DNA of 7,398 bases from Desulfobacteraceae bacterium (GCA_030669265.1 DAOVDY010000030.1:1-7398); one strand, 5' to 3'; counted from the first letter of the stretch, positions 1 through 5,689 are shown. Notes: generated by a model not told the origin, from the letters alone. Translations and numbers: made by a program.

Positions 1-208
1 CTAATATATTTCGTGTCCCTCAAAAATGACGGCATCCAGGCAACAAAAATGAGAGATGGTAAAAACAGCAACTTTTATTTGATAGAGCCTTATATATGCT
101 TGACCATTCAGAATGCTTTTTCTATACTCCCCTTAAAAAAAATGGGACCTGTATTTCCCGTTCCAAGAAACATAACGCAGTGCTTGCTATAAGCTCATCA
201 GTGATAAT
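1..208. other. Left-edge non-coding stretch upstream of the transglycosylase gene
   Basis: I see no gene here. One + frame is open from position 1 to a TAA at 190-192 (63 codons) and could be the tail of an upstream gene. The translated peptide shows no motif I recognise, and a frame this short in AT-rich DNA can be open by chance. The right part of the stretch carries the promoter described separately. Confidence 0.5.
100..128 (+). promoter_or_regulatory. Sigma70-type promoter for the mltD-like gene
   Basis: A -35 box TTGACC (100-105) and a -10 box TATACT (123-128) each match the consensus at five of six positions and are exactly 17 bp apart. Transcription would start near 135 and leave a leader of roughly 75-95 nt before the transglycosylase start. 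This is a visual call with no expression evidence. Confidence 0.6.
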
Positions 209-2386
209 GTGCTAAACCGATGGAGGAAAGTGGAAATTCATCCTAAGTCTAGTATCAGGATATTCATTATAATGATCATACCGCTTTTTTGCGGTAGTTG
301 TAGCACTGATATGTTTCACCTCAAACCTGAGAAACAACCACTCTCAGAGAAGGATGTCGTAGAAGAGCCCTTTTCCAAATCACCCCCTTCAACATCTGAG
401 CAAAAGATTGCATCCCTGCCAGGCAATAAAGAAGAAGAAAAGATTGGTATTCCTGAAGAGATCAAGGAGGAGCAAAAAGTTTCCTCTCTTCCTAAAGAGC
501 AGGAAGAACAAGGAATTGCCGACCCTGCTAATATAGAGAAAAAGCAAAAGATTGCAGTCCCGTCCAAGGATGAGGAAGAAGGGATTGCAGTAACTGTAAA
601 GAAAGAGGGCAGGGAAGATCTCACACAACTGTCCAAGAACGAGAAAGAAGAAAAGATTGCCATTCCTGAAAAACCTGAGGAGGAGCAAAAAGTCGCTACT
701 CTGTCCAAGATCGAGGAAAAGCAAAAAACAGTTAGTCCTGTCAAGATCGAGAAGGAGGAATCTTTACCCCCACCTGAAGCCCTTGAAAGCAGTTCCCAGC
801 CCCCCGTTCCGCAAACCACAGAAAAAACCAGCCAGGAAATACTTGATTCAGCTCTTGAGTTTTGCCACGCCTCGTATGATTTCTGGCAACAGGGAGACTT
901 GCCTAATGCCATCGATGCCCTTGATCAGGCCTATTCTCTCATACTGAAAGTCAATAATGAAGATAGCCCGGAGATTTTACAGCAAAGGGAAGATTTGCGC
1001 TATACTATATCAAAGCGGATTATGGAGGTTTACTCTTCAAGGTTCACGGTGGTTAATGGACATAACAAGGTGATTCCTCTTGTGATTAACAGGCATGTGG
1101 AAAGGGCGTTGGTCATGTTTAGGGGTAGGGATAGAAAATTTTTTCTTGATTCCTATCGTCGCTCAGGTAGATATCGCCCTGCCATCATAAGGGCTCTCAA
1201 GGAAGCAGGTCTACCCGAGGAACTTTCATGGCTGCCCCTTATTGAAAGTGGGTTCAAGATTAGAGCACTTTCAAGGTCTAGAGCTCTCGGATTATGGCAG
1301 TTTATTGCCTCAACAGGATATAAATTCGGATTAAAAAGGGACCGTTGGATCGACGAAAGGATGGATCCTGAAAAATCGACCATGGCAGCCATCGCATATC
1401 TTAAAGAATTGCATCAAATCTTTGGGGACTGGACAACGGCTCTGGCTGCATATAACTGCGGAGAGGGGACGGTATTGAGGTGTATTCGGACACAAAGGAT
1501 CAGCTATCTCGACAATTTCTGGGACCTTTATGAAAAACTACCCAGAGAGACAGCTTTTTATGTCCCCAAGTTTCTGGCTGTCTTACATATTCTGAACGAT
1601 CCTGAAGCCCATGGCTTAAGCCTTCCCCCTGTAGAGGAAGAAATTGAAACCGAAGATATTACCATTGACAAGCAGGTTCACCTCAAGACAGTCTCAAACC
1701 ACCTTGAAGTGTCGTACAGGCTTTTAAAAGACCTCAATCCAGCATTAAGGTACAATTATACCCCCAACAGAGCCTATGTATTGAAAGTGCCCAAAGGCAA
1801 GGGGGCAGTGCTCCTCTCGAAATTAGGCGATATACCAGTTTGGCAGCCTCCTGTTTCTGCCTATGTGAAGCATAGGGTTATAAAAGGTGAGTCTTTGTCT
1901 GTTATCGCACGCAGATATAGAACAAGTGTCAGGGCAATTATGGCTATGAATGGACTAAAAAGCGGGCATTTTATAAGAGCTGGCTGGAAACTCAAGATTC
2001 CGACTAGAAGATATGCCTCCTTAAAGAGGATTTCCTTGCCAGCCCCTGGCTTAAAGACAATAGGAAAATCAGCAGAATACGTGGTTCGGAAAGGGGATTC
2101 CCTCTGGAGGATTGCAAATCGGTTTGGAACAACAACCAAGGCTATCCAGTCTGTGAATAAGCTCAATGATACCTATCTACGTATTGGACAGGTTCTCATG
2201 ATCCCTCAAGACCTAAGTGTTTTTATGGAAATAAAGACTCAGAGATATATAGTCTTAAAGGGGGATACACCATATATGATTGCCCAGAAATACCATATGA
2301 ACCTTTCTGAATTTCTTAGGATAAACAACCTGGCACCTCGAAGCACTATTTATCCCGGCCAGGTATTGCTTGTTAAGGCAGAGTAA
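209..2386 (+). CDS. mltD: MltD-like membrane-bound lytic murein transglycosylase with LysM domains
   Basis: This enzyme cleaves the MurNAc-GlcNAc bond of peptidoglycan non-hydrolytically, giving 1,6-anhydro-MurNAc ends. It is likely anchored to the outer membrane facing the periplasm. Residues 1-30 form a basic then hydrophobic signal ending in FCGSC; Cys31 is the likely lipidated residue, although Cys at -3 makes the lipobox atypical. Residues 65-195 are a Lys/Glu-rich repeat spacer, and 210-275 are helical. The SLT domain (about 310-470) shows LPLIESGF with catalytic Glu346, then GLWQF (361-365) and AAYNCGEG (413-420). A degenerate LysM-like segment (485-530) precedes three clear LysM domains at about 552-598, 623-666 and 679-723. 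Numbering is from GTG 209, which lacks a Shine-Dalgarno. GTG 230 is a strong alternative start: GGAGG lies at 222-226, though only 3 nt away, and it gives a more typical lipoprotein signal. The family call is secure; the start is not. Confidence 0.92.
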   Translation: MLNRWRKVEIHPKSSIRIFIIMIIPLFCGSCSTDMFHLKPEKQPLSEKDVVEEPFSKSPPSTSEQKIASLPGNKEEEKIGIPEEIKEEQKVSSLPKEQEEQGIADPANIEKKQKIAVPSKDEEEGIAVTVKKEGREDLTQLSKNEKEEKIAIPEKPEEEQKVATLSKIEEKQKTVSPVKIEKEESLPPPEALESSSQPPVPQTTEKTSQEILDSALEFCHASYDFWQQGDLPNAIDALDQAYSLILKVNNEDSPEILQQREDLRYTISKRIMEVYSSRFTVVNGHNKVIPLVINRHVERALVMFRGRDRKFFLDSYRRSGRYRPAIIRALKEAGLPEELSWLPLIESGFKIRALSRSRALGLWQFIASTGYKFGLKRDRWIDERMDPEKSTMAAIAYLKELHQIFGDWTTALAAYNCGEGTVLRCIRTQRISYLDNFWDLYEKLPRETAFYVPKFLAVLHILNDPEAHGLSLPPVEEEIETEDITIDKQVHLKTVSNHLEVSYRLLKDLNPALRYNYTPNRAYVLKVPKGKGAVLLSKLGDIPVWQPPVSAYVKHRVIKGESLSVIARRYRTSVRAIMAMNGLKSGHFIRAGWKLKIPTRRYASLKRISLPAPGLKTIGKSAEYVVRKGDSLWRIANRFGTTTKAIQSVNKLNDTYLRIGQVLMIPQDLSVFMEIKTQRYIVLKGDTPYMIAQKYHMNLSEFLRINNLAPRSTIYPGQVLLVKAE
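401..757 (+). repeat. Decayed 36-bp (12-residue) tandem repeat inside the mltD-like gene
   Basis: Residues 65-183 of the transglycosylase break into about ten units of mostly 12 residues with the pattern Q-K-I/V-A-x-x-P/S-K-x-E-E-E. Examples are EKIGIPEEIKEE (77-88), QKVSSLPKEQEE (89-100), QKIAVPSKDEEE (113-124) and QKVATLSKIEEK (160-171). Two blocks, near 428-508 and 641-718, are especially alike and lie 213 bp apart, which suggests a later segmental duplication of several units. The segment is highly charged and probably acts as a flexible or helical spacer between the lipid anchor and the catalytic domain; that role is inferred. Confidence 0.75.
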
Positions 2387-2414
2387 GCATCCTTCTCATA
2401 TATAAGCATCCTTC
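2384..2414 (+). repeat. 12-bp direct repeat spanning the mltD stop codon
   Basis: TAAGCATCCTTC occurs at 2384-2395, where its first three bases are the stop codon of the transglycosylase gene. It occurs again exactly at 2403-2414, 19 bp downstream. It looks like a small tandem duplication. I see no hairpin with a T-run here, so there is no evident intrinsic terminator for the gene. Confidence 0.6.
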
Positions 2415-2552
2415 ATTTAAATACAGCAATTCAAATATTTTTCTAGACCATGACTTTCAATGGGCGGGTAAGATAATTGCGAAACTTTTCGGATTTAATA
2501 GCATAGAAGAGGTTGTGTGAAGGGGAAGAGAGTTTTATAGAATGGGTAGATC

Positions 2553-2581
2553 TTGATCTTCGAATCTTTTTTAGCTATATT
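2553..2581 (+). promoter_or_regulatory. Candidate promoter for the 102-aa secreted protein
   Basis: TTGATC (2553-2558, four of six consensus) and TATATT (2576-2581, five of six) are separated by 17 bp. Transcription would begin near 2588, about 45 nt before the ATG. The region is AT-rich, so a chance match is possible. Confidence 0.4.
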
Positions 2582-2632
2582 TTTATTACGTAAAAGGAAT
2601 TTTTAACAGAATAATCTCTAGTCGAGGACATC

Positions 2633-2941
2633 ATGAGAATTATATTTACAAGTTTAGTTATAATCGTTACTTTGCTAATAGCAACACCTACAATAGCGGC
2701 AGATTCAGGAATTGGACGTTATACAGCGATACTTGTTGGGGGACAGGAAGGAAGAAGTTCAGTTGTATTTATCCTGGATACAAAAGAAGGACATGTCTGG
2801 ACGTGGGGGTTGGCTGTTGTAAGCATGAAGAAGGTTGTGGAACGAATAACGTACAAAGGACGAGTGCGGCCTGGCAAAAAGATGGGAGAGATTATCGAAG
2901 AAATAATAACAACCAGTATTGAAGACACGAGAAAAGAATAA
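2633..2941 (+). CDS. Small secreted (periplasmic) protein of unknown function
   Basis: This is a 102-residue protein with a clear Sec signal peptide: MRIIF, a hydrophobic core to about residue 20, then a probable cleavage near TIAA-DS around residue 22. The ATG has a well placed GAGG at 2624-2627, 5 nt upstream. The mature part contains the segment RYTAILVGG (29-37), followed by VVFILDTKEGHVWTWG. This resembles small periplasmic proteins in which a beta-rich domain ends in a 'hDTxTGxVW' strand-turn-strand; that resemblance is from memory and names no function. The C-terminus is basic then acidic and probably helical. It has its own candidate promoter and stands alone between the transglycosylase and glycosyltransferase genes. 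There are no catalytic motifs or extra membrane segments. It could be an envelope accessory protein, but nothing visible proves it. Confidence 0.75.
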   Translation: MRIIFTSLVIIVTLLIATPTIAADSGIGRYTAILVGGQEGRSSVVFILDTKEGHVWTWGLAVVSMKKVVERITYKGRVRPGKKMGEIIEEIITTSIEDTRKE

Positions 2942-2953
2942 AATTCTAATTAA

Positions 2954-2983
2954 TTAATATGGGAAAAGGATATCACCTATAAT
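2954..2983 (+). promoter_or_regulatory. Weak candidate promoter upstream of the glycosyltransferase
   Basis: A perfect TATAAT lies at 2978-2983 with a poor -35, TTAATA (2954-2959, four of six), 18 bp upstream. Transcription would start near 2990, ahead of the small leader ORF and the glycosyltransferase. The surrounding DNA is very AT-rich, so this is tentative. Confidence 0.3.
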
Positions 2984-3034
2984 TCCTATAAAAAGAGATT
3001 GTAGAAATTGATATTAGTTTGGAGCAGCAGTTTC

Positions 3035-3100
3035 ATGAAATACTGTAGGTTTGATCATTTAGATGGTCCCGAGATTTTGTGTGCCCAATGGCGATGGTAG
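3035..3100 (+). CDS. Possible 21-residue leader ORF upstream of the glycosyltransferase
   Basis: An ATG at 3035 is preceded by TTGGAG (3019-3024) at a spacing of 10 nt. It opens a 21-codon frame (begins MKYCRFDHLDG, ends AQWRW) that stops at TAG 3098-3100. The frame is the same as that of the glycosyltransferase, whose TTG start follows 15 nt later, so ribosomes finishing here could reinitiate there. It could be a regulatory leader peptide, a remnant of a longer N-terminus, or chance. The peptide has no recognisable motif. Confidence 0.3.
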   Translation: MKYCRFDHLDGPEILCAQWRW

Positions 3101-3115
3101 AAAGGAAAATCGAAT

Positions 3116-4327
3116 TTGAATCTTCTCTTTATACCCAAAGTTTTTCCTCGGCAGAGTGTTATTGGAGGCCCAATACTCATTCATCATAGGATCAAGAACC
3201 TTTCCAAAATGGGCTATCGGATAACGACTCTCGCATCCGCTTCTTCAGACGAGGATTACAAAGACAAAAGCCTTGATGCTTATTGCGAGGATATCATACT
3301 CATCGACTCCCCTAAGGGAAGAACCTCCAGACAGGTTAAAGAACTTGAAGCTACGCTCAAACGCCCCCCTTTCTTCCTTTCAGGAGATGGTGGATACAAC
3401 CCACAGCTTGACGAGGCCTTTAGATCTCTTCTCGCGAGAAACTCATATGATGCGATTATCGCTGAGTACTCAATGATGGGTCAATATCTTGAAGGGGCAA
3501 AAGATATTATTCCTCGGGATACCATGACGATTATCTCTGTTCATGAGTGCTATACTCAGGCGTTCCGGCAGCGTGTCAGCAAGGGAGAGGATATTAGTGA
3601 ACAGACGATTGAGAAACTTTTCGACTACGAGTTCAGGATGTATCGATCGGTCGACCGTGTACTTTCCCTGACACGTGAAGATATGGAGGTCCTTATCCGT
3701 CTTGCACCAGACCTCAAAGGAAAGACAGGTATTGTTCACCATGGTGTAGATACTAACTTCTACACACCTCCTTTTGACCGATCGTGGGATTCAAAGAATA
3801 TACTCTTTCTTGGAAACTTCCAACATCACCCAAATGTCAATGCGGTGCAGAACTTTATGAAGCACTGCTGGGAAAGGATATCGAAAGATGTCCCCGATGC
3901 CTCATTCTACGCAATAGGGTTCGCTCCTCCACCTGAGCTCCTTGCCCTCAGAAGTAATCGCATCATTGTCCGGGAGGGAGGAGCACACTCGAATGTAAGA
4001 GACATCTACTGGAAAAGCGATGTCTTTGTTGCTCCTATTGAACTTGGGGGTGGATTTCGTGGAAAGATGCTTGAAGCCATGGCCTGTGGGATGCCCCTCG
4101 TCTCAACGAGCCTTGCAGCATTTGGCATCGACCCGGTAAACGGCGAAGAGATGTTTGTGACTGACGATTATGATGAGTTCACCGAGTATGTTATAAGACT
4201 TCTCAAGGACATCCAACTCAGAAAGAACATGAGCGCTTGTGCTCGAGCCCTCAGTGAACGCTTTGACCACAAAAATGCTGCCAGAAAGCTGGATCAGGTG
4301 ATCCAGGCTTACCACAGAAAGCAATAA
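3116..4327 (+). CDS. GT4-type glycosyltransferase (GT-B fold)
   Basis: This 403-residue cytoplasmic enzyme would transfer a sugar from a nucleotide-sugar donor to a glycan or lipid-linked acceptor, as in exopolysaccharide, O-antigen or glycolipid assembly; the substrates cannot be read from sequence. The N-terminal Rossmann half starts with FIPKVFP and GGPILIHHRI (acceptor side). A linker carries IVHHGVDTNFY (206-216). The C-terminal donor domain has FLGNFQHHPN (231-240) and the donor-phosphate loop PIELGGGFRGKMLEAMACG (307-325), with Arg315, Lys317 and Glu320. The first Glu of the classical EX7E motif is Gly here, as in the 'GGGTRLKxLEAMA' branch of GT4, so this is probably not a defect. The start is TTG 3116: an AAAGGA box lies at 3101-3106 with a 9-nt spacer, and an in-frame TAG at 3098 excludes longer forms. 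No other glycan gene is in view, so the pathway is unknown. No clear terminator follows. Confidence 0.92.
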   Translation: MNLLFIPKVFPRQSVIGGPILIHHRIKNLSKMGYRITTLASASSDEDYKDKSLDAYCEDIILIDSPKGRTSRQVKELEATLKRPPFFLSGDGGYNPQLDEAFRSLLARNSYDAIIAEYSMMGQYLEGAKDIIPRDTMTIISVHECYTQAFRQRVSKGEDISEQTIEKLFDYEFRMYRSVDRVLSLTREDMEVLIRLAPDLKGKTGIVHHGVDTNFYTPPFDRSWDSKNILFLGNFQHHPNVNAVQNFMKHCWERISKDVPDASFYAIGFAPPPELLALRSNRIIVREGGAHSNVRDIYWKSDVFVAPIELGGGFRGKMLEAMACGMPLVSTSLAAFGIDPVNGEEMFVTDDYDEFTEYVIRLLKDIQLRKNMSACARALSERFDHKNAARKLDQVIQAYHRKQ

Positions 4328-4376
4328 TACGATTTCATCAGCCCGTCAAATGCCTTACCAGACTCGGCCTTTTTAA

Positions 4377-4511
4377 AACATAAATTTTGATAAATATAAT
4401 ATATGTAACTGTGACGATAGCTGCCTCAGTGACTGTGCTAAAGATTGTGAAAAATTTTTTTCCTGTGTAATCATAAAAACATTGACAAGTAGAAAGGCGA
4501 TTTGTTACTAA
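4377..4511 (+). other. Cys-rich open frame without a start codon (relic or chance)
   Basis: Between an in-frame TAA at 4374 and a TAA at 4509-4511 there are 44 codons. They include CNCDDSCLSDC and then AKDCEKFFSC, with cysteine spacing C-x-C-x3-C-x3-C-x3-C-x5-C (codons 4404-4466) and a seventh Cys at the end. No ATG, GTG or TTG precedes the cysteines in frame. An in-frame ATG exists at 4350, but the TAA at 4374 lies between. The spacing recalls Cys-rich RiPP precursors such as SCIFF peptides, but no maturase gene is in the window and no ribosome site is visible. I do not call it a gene. Confidence 0.25.
4482..4511 (+). promoter_or_regulatory. Promoter of the cobalamin-regulated operon
   Basis: There is a perfect -35 TTGACA (4482-4487). 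An extended -10, TG-T-TACTAA (TG at 4503-4504, hexamer 4506-4511), follows with an 18-bp spacer. Transcription would start near 4518-4520, about 10 nt before the P1 stem of the first riboswitch, which is where a riboswitch-controlled transcript should begin. The -10 hexamer alone is only a moderate match. Confidence 0.55.
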
Positions 4512-4527
4512 AGCCTACAGTATATTA

Positions 4528-4747
4528 CTTCGAGTTAAGGGAAAGCGGTGAGAGGCCGCTGCAGAAGACTACTGCTGTAATCCCGACCCTGATTAGTTGA
4601 TCGGGGAAGTTATCTCACTGGCATATCCTCTTTTTTGGGGGTTAAAGTCACTGATTCCGCCTTAGCGAGATTGGGAAGGCGAGCCAGGGGGTCGGGAAAG
4701 CCAGAAAACCTATCGAAGCATGCTGGATTATTTCCTGGTCTGGAGAT
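4528..4747 (+). promoter_or_regulatory. Cobalamin riboswitch, copy 1 of the tandem pair
   Basis: This is a class I-like cobalamin aptamer that should bind adenosylcobalamin and cause early termination of the downstream operon. P1 is CTTCGA (4528-4533) with TCGAAG (4713-4718). The conserved 5' core begins at 4537 with GGGAAAGCGGTG. P5 is GCAG/CTGC (4561-4564 with 4572-4575), closing loop AAGACTA. The 3' core holds GGGAAGGCGAGCCAG (4673-4687) and a B12 box AAGCCAGAAAACCTATC (4698-4714), whose last bases depart from the usual CCTGCC. P13 is ATTTCC/GGAGAT (4730-4735 with 4742-4747), closing loop TGGTCT. AGACT in L5 (4566-4570) can pair with GGTCT in L13 (4737-4741), the kissing contact known from this class. 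A terminator follows 34 nt later. Ligand choice is inferred from class and context. Confidence 0.92.
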
Positions 4748-4781
4748 CGAGGCAGAAAAATAACTTATAATTATCTATATG

Positions 4782-4816
4782 CCGGTTTCCTGAAAGATGA
4801 GGGAAATCGGTTTTTT
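4782..4816 (+). terminator. Intrinsic terminator of riboswitch copy 1
   Basis: CCGGTTTCC (4782-4790) pairs with GGAAATCGG (4802-4810) through nine pairs including one G-U. The loop is about 11 nt and the stem is followed by six T (4811-4816). Its place just after aptamer 1 and about 330 nt before the first codon marks it as an attenuator, not the end of a gene. Confidence 0.85.
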
Positions 4817-4828
4817 CGTTTAAGAGGA

Positions 4829-5058
4829 TTCCTGGTTAAAAAAGGGAAAGCGGTGAGAGGCCGCTGCAGAAGACTGCTGCTGTGATCCCGATCCCGATTA
4901 ATTGATCGGAGAAACTCACTGGATATTCTATTTGTAGAAGATTAAAGCCACTGGTCTCGCATTAGCGGGATTGGGAAGGCGAGCCAGAGAGTCGGGAGAG
5001 CCAGAAAACCTGCCAGGAAGAACCCTTACTATTCTCCGGTCTGAGAATGTGGGCAGGT
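4829..5058 (+). promoter_or_regulatory. Cobalamin riboswitch, copy 2 of the tandem pair
   Basis: This is a second full cobalamin aptamer, offset about 300-305 nt from copy 1. P1 is TTCCTGG (4829-4835) with CCAGGAA (5013-5019), a different sequence from copy 1 but perfectly paired. The first 34 nt of the core (from 4842) are identical to copy 1. P5 is GCAG/CTGC (4866-4869 with 4877-4880), closing loop AAGACTG. The B12 box at 4998-5014 is GAGCCAGAAAACCTGCC, the canonical form. P13 is ATTCTC/GAGAAT (5031-5036 with 5043-5048), closing loop CGGTCT; AGACT (4871-4875) can kiss GGTCT (5038-5042). An extra stem, ACCTGCC (5008-5014) with GGCAGGT (5052-5058), encloses P13. GTGGGC (5049-5054) could alternatively pair with GCCCGC (5075-5080) in the terminator as an antiterminator. 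The first half of the gene-proximal switch thus matches a ligand-OFF transcription attenuator. Confidence 0.94.
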
Positions 5059-5074
5059 AGCAGTAAAATTTTCA

Positions 5075-5108
5075 GCCCGCCATTTTAAGACCGATGGCGG
5101 GCTTTTTT
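5075..5108 (+). terminator. Intrinsic terminator of riboswitch copy 2
   Basis: GCCCGCCAT (5075-5083) pairs perfectly with ATGGCGGGC (5094-5102) over nine base pairs with a 10-nt loop. Six T follow (5103-5108). It lies 40 nt before the adenosyltransferase start codon, so it must be bypassed for expression. Its 5' arm overlaps the proposed antiterminator partner. Confidence 0.93.
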
Positions 5109-5148
5109 AATTGAGGAATCATGGTGAAGAGTTAAGAGGAAGGATTAA

Positions 5149-5688
5149 ATGTCACAGGGAGAAAGAAGAGGGCTTATTATCGTCCATACCGGCAACGGAA
5201 AAGGGAAGACAACCGCAGCAATGGGTTTGGCTTTAAGATCAATTGGCTATAATTTTAAGATACTCATGATTCAGTTCATCAAAGGGACATGGCACTATGG
5301 CGAATTGGATGCTGTTAAAAAGTTATATCCCTATTTTAAGATCGTACATATGGGAAAAGGATTTGTCCAATTCGGGAAAGAGAAATCAAATTCTGAACAT
5401 GTTCTGGCAGTGATCGAGACATGGAACTTTTCAAAGAAGAAGATAGAATCTGATGAGTTCGATATGATTATACTGGATGAGATTAACTATGTCCTCAATT
5501 ACAATTTTCTCCCTGTTGAGGAAGTTCTCAAGACCCTTAAATCTAAGCCTGGCAGACTTCATCTGGTTTTAACCGGAAGAAATGCACATCCAATGATAAT
5601 TGAGATGGCTGATCTGGTGACCGAGATGAGAGAGATCAAACACCCTTTTCAGAAAGGGTTCGAGGCACAGACAGGTATTGAGTTTTAA
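5149..5688 (+). CDS. cobO: Cob(I)alamin adenosyltransferase (CobO/BtuR/CobA type)
   Basis: This cytoplasmic enzyme transfers the 5'-deoxyadenosyl group of ATP to cob(I)alamin or cob(I)yrinate diamide, making the coenzyme form and releasing triphosphate. The 179-residue length is normal for the family. Residues 10-22 give the beta strand and P-loop (Walker A GNGKGKTT, 15-22). QFIKG (42-46) follows strand 2, LDE (109-111) is the Walker B-like acidic motif, and LTGR (141-144) leads into the family C-terminus ADLVTEMREIKHPFQKG, ending in GIEF. The ATG has a purine-rich AGAGGAAGGA (5135-5144) upstream. It is the first gene behind the two cobalamin riboswitches and is followed after 1 nt by the receptor gene, so both should be repressed by the product adenosylcobalamin. 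Which corrinoid it prefers, and whether it serves de novo synthesis or salvage, is not visible. It is not PduO or EutT type. Confidence 0.96.
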   Translation: MSQGERRGLIIVHTGNGKGKTTAAMGLALRSIGYNFKILMIQFIKGTWHYGELDAVKKLYPYFKIVHMGKGFVQFGKEKSNSEHVLAVIETWNFSKKKIESDEFDMIILDEINYVLNYNFLPVEEVLKTLKSKPGRLHLVLTGRNAHPMIIEMADLVTEMREIKHPFQKGFEAQTGIEF

Positions 5689-5689
5689 A

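Larger units (their letters stand above)
4328..5148 (+). other. 821-bp regulatory intergenic region: promoter, two B12 riboswitches, two terminators
   Basis: No conventional gene lies here. In order it holds a Cys-rich frame lacking a start, a sigma70-type promoter, a first cobalamin aptamer with terminator, and a second cobalamin aptamer with terminator. Last comes the ribosome binding site of the adenosyltransferase (AGAGGAAGGA, 5135-5144). Each element has its own entry. Confidence 0.9.

Noticed and set aside
1..192. Open + frame of 63 codons at the left edge, possible tail of an upstream gene
   Set aside because: No start in view, no recognisable motif and a composition like intergenic DNA; too short to support as a partial gene.
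316..912. Long antisense open frames (up to 198 codons) opposite the transglycosylase repeat
   Set aside because: They are mirror images of the Lys/Glu-rich repeat, giving Ser/Phe/Leu-rich low-complexity peptides without a domain or ribosome site. The sense strand carries the convincing protein.
2422..2590. Possible frameshifted gene relic after mltD: one frame reads protein-like up to TGA 2518, then another to a TAA near 2590
   Set aside because: No start codon or ribosome site in the first frame, no family I can name, and the second frame overlaps the candidate promoter at 2553-2581.
4064..4087. Loss of the first Glu of the EX7E motif as a sign of an inactive glycosyltransferase
   Set aside because: A GGG-F-R-G-K-x-LE arrangement with Arg and Lys kept is typical of a GT4 branch, so the enzyme is probably active.
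4351..4374. GCC...GGC followed by five T after the glycosyltransferase as a terminator
   Set aside because: The stem is only three base pairs with a long loop, too weak to call.
4766..4771. Perfect TATAAT between riboswitch 1 and its terminator as a second operon promoter
   Set aside because: No -35-like hexamer lies 16-18 bp upstream, and a promoter here would start transcription inside the attenuator. The region is simply AT-rich.
4537..5014. Repeat pair considered as a CRISPR array or mobile element ends
   Set aside because: The two copies are about 300 nt apart, fold as cobalamin aptamers and contain the B12 box. There are only two units, and no terminal inverted repeats, target duplications or transposase.
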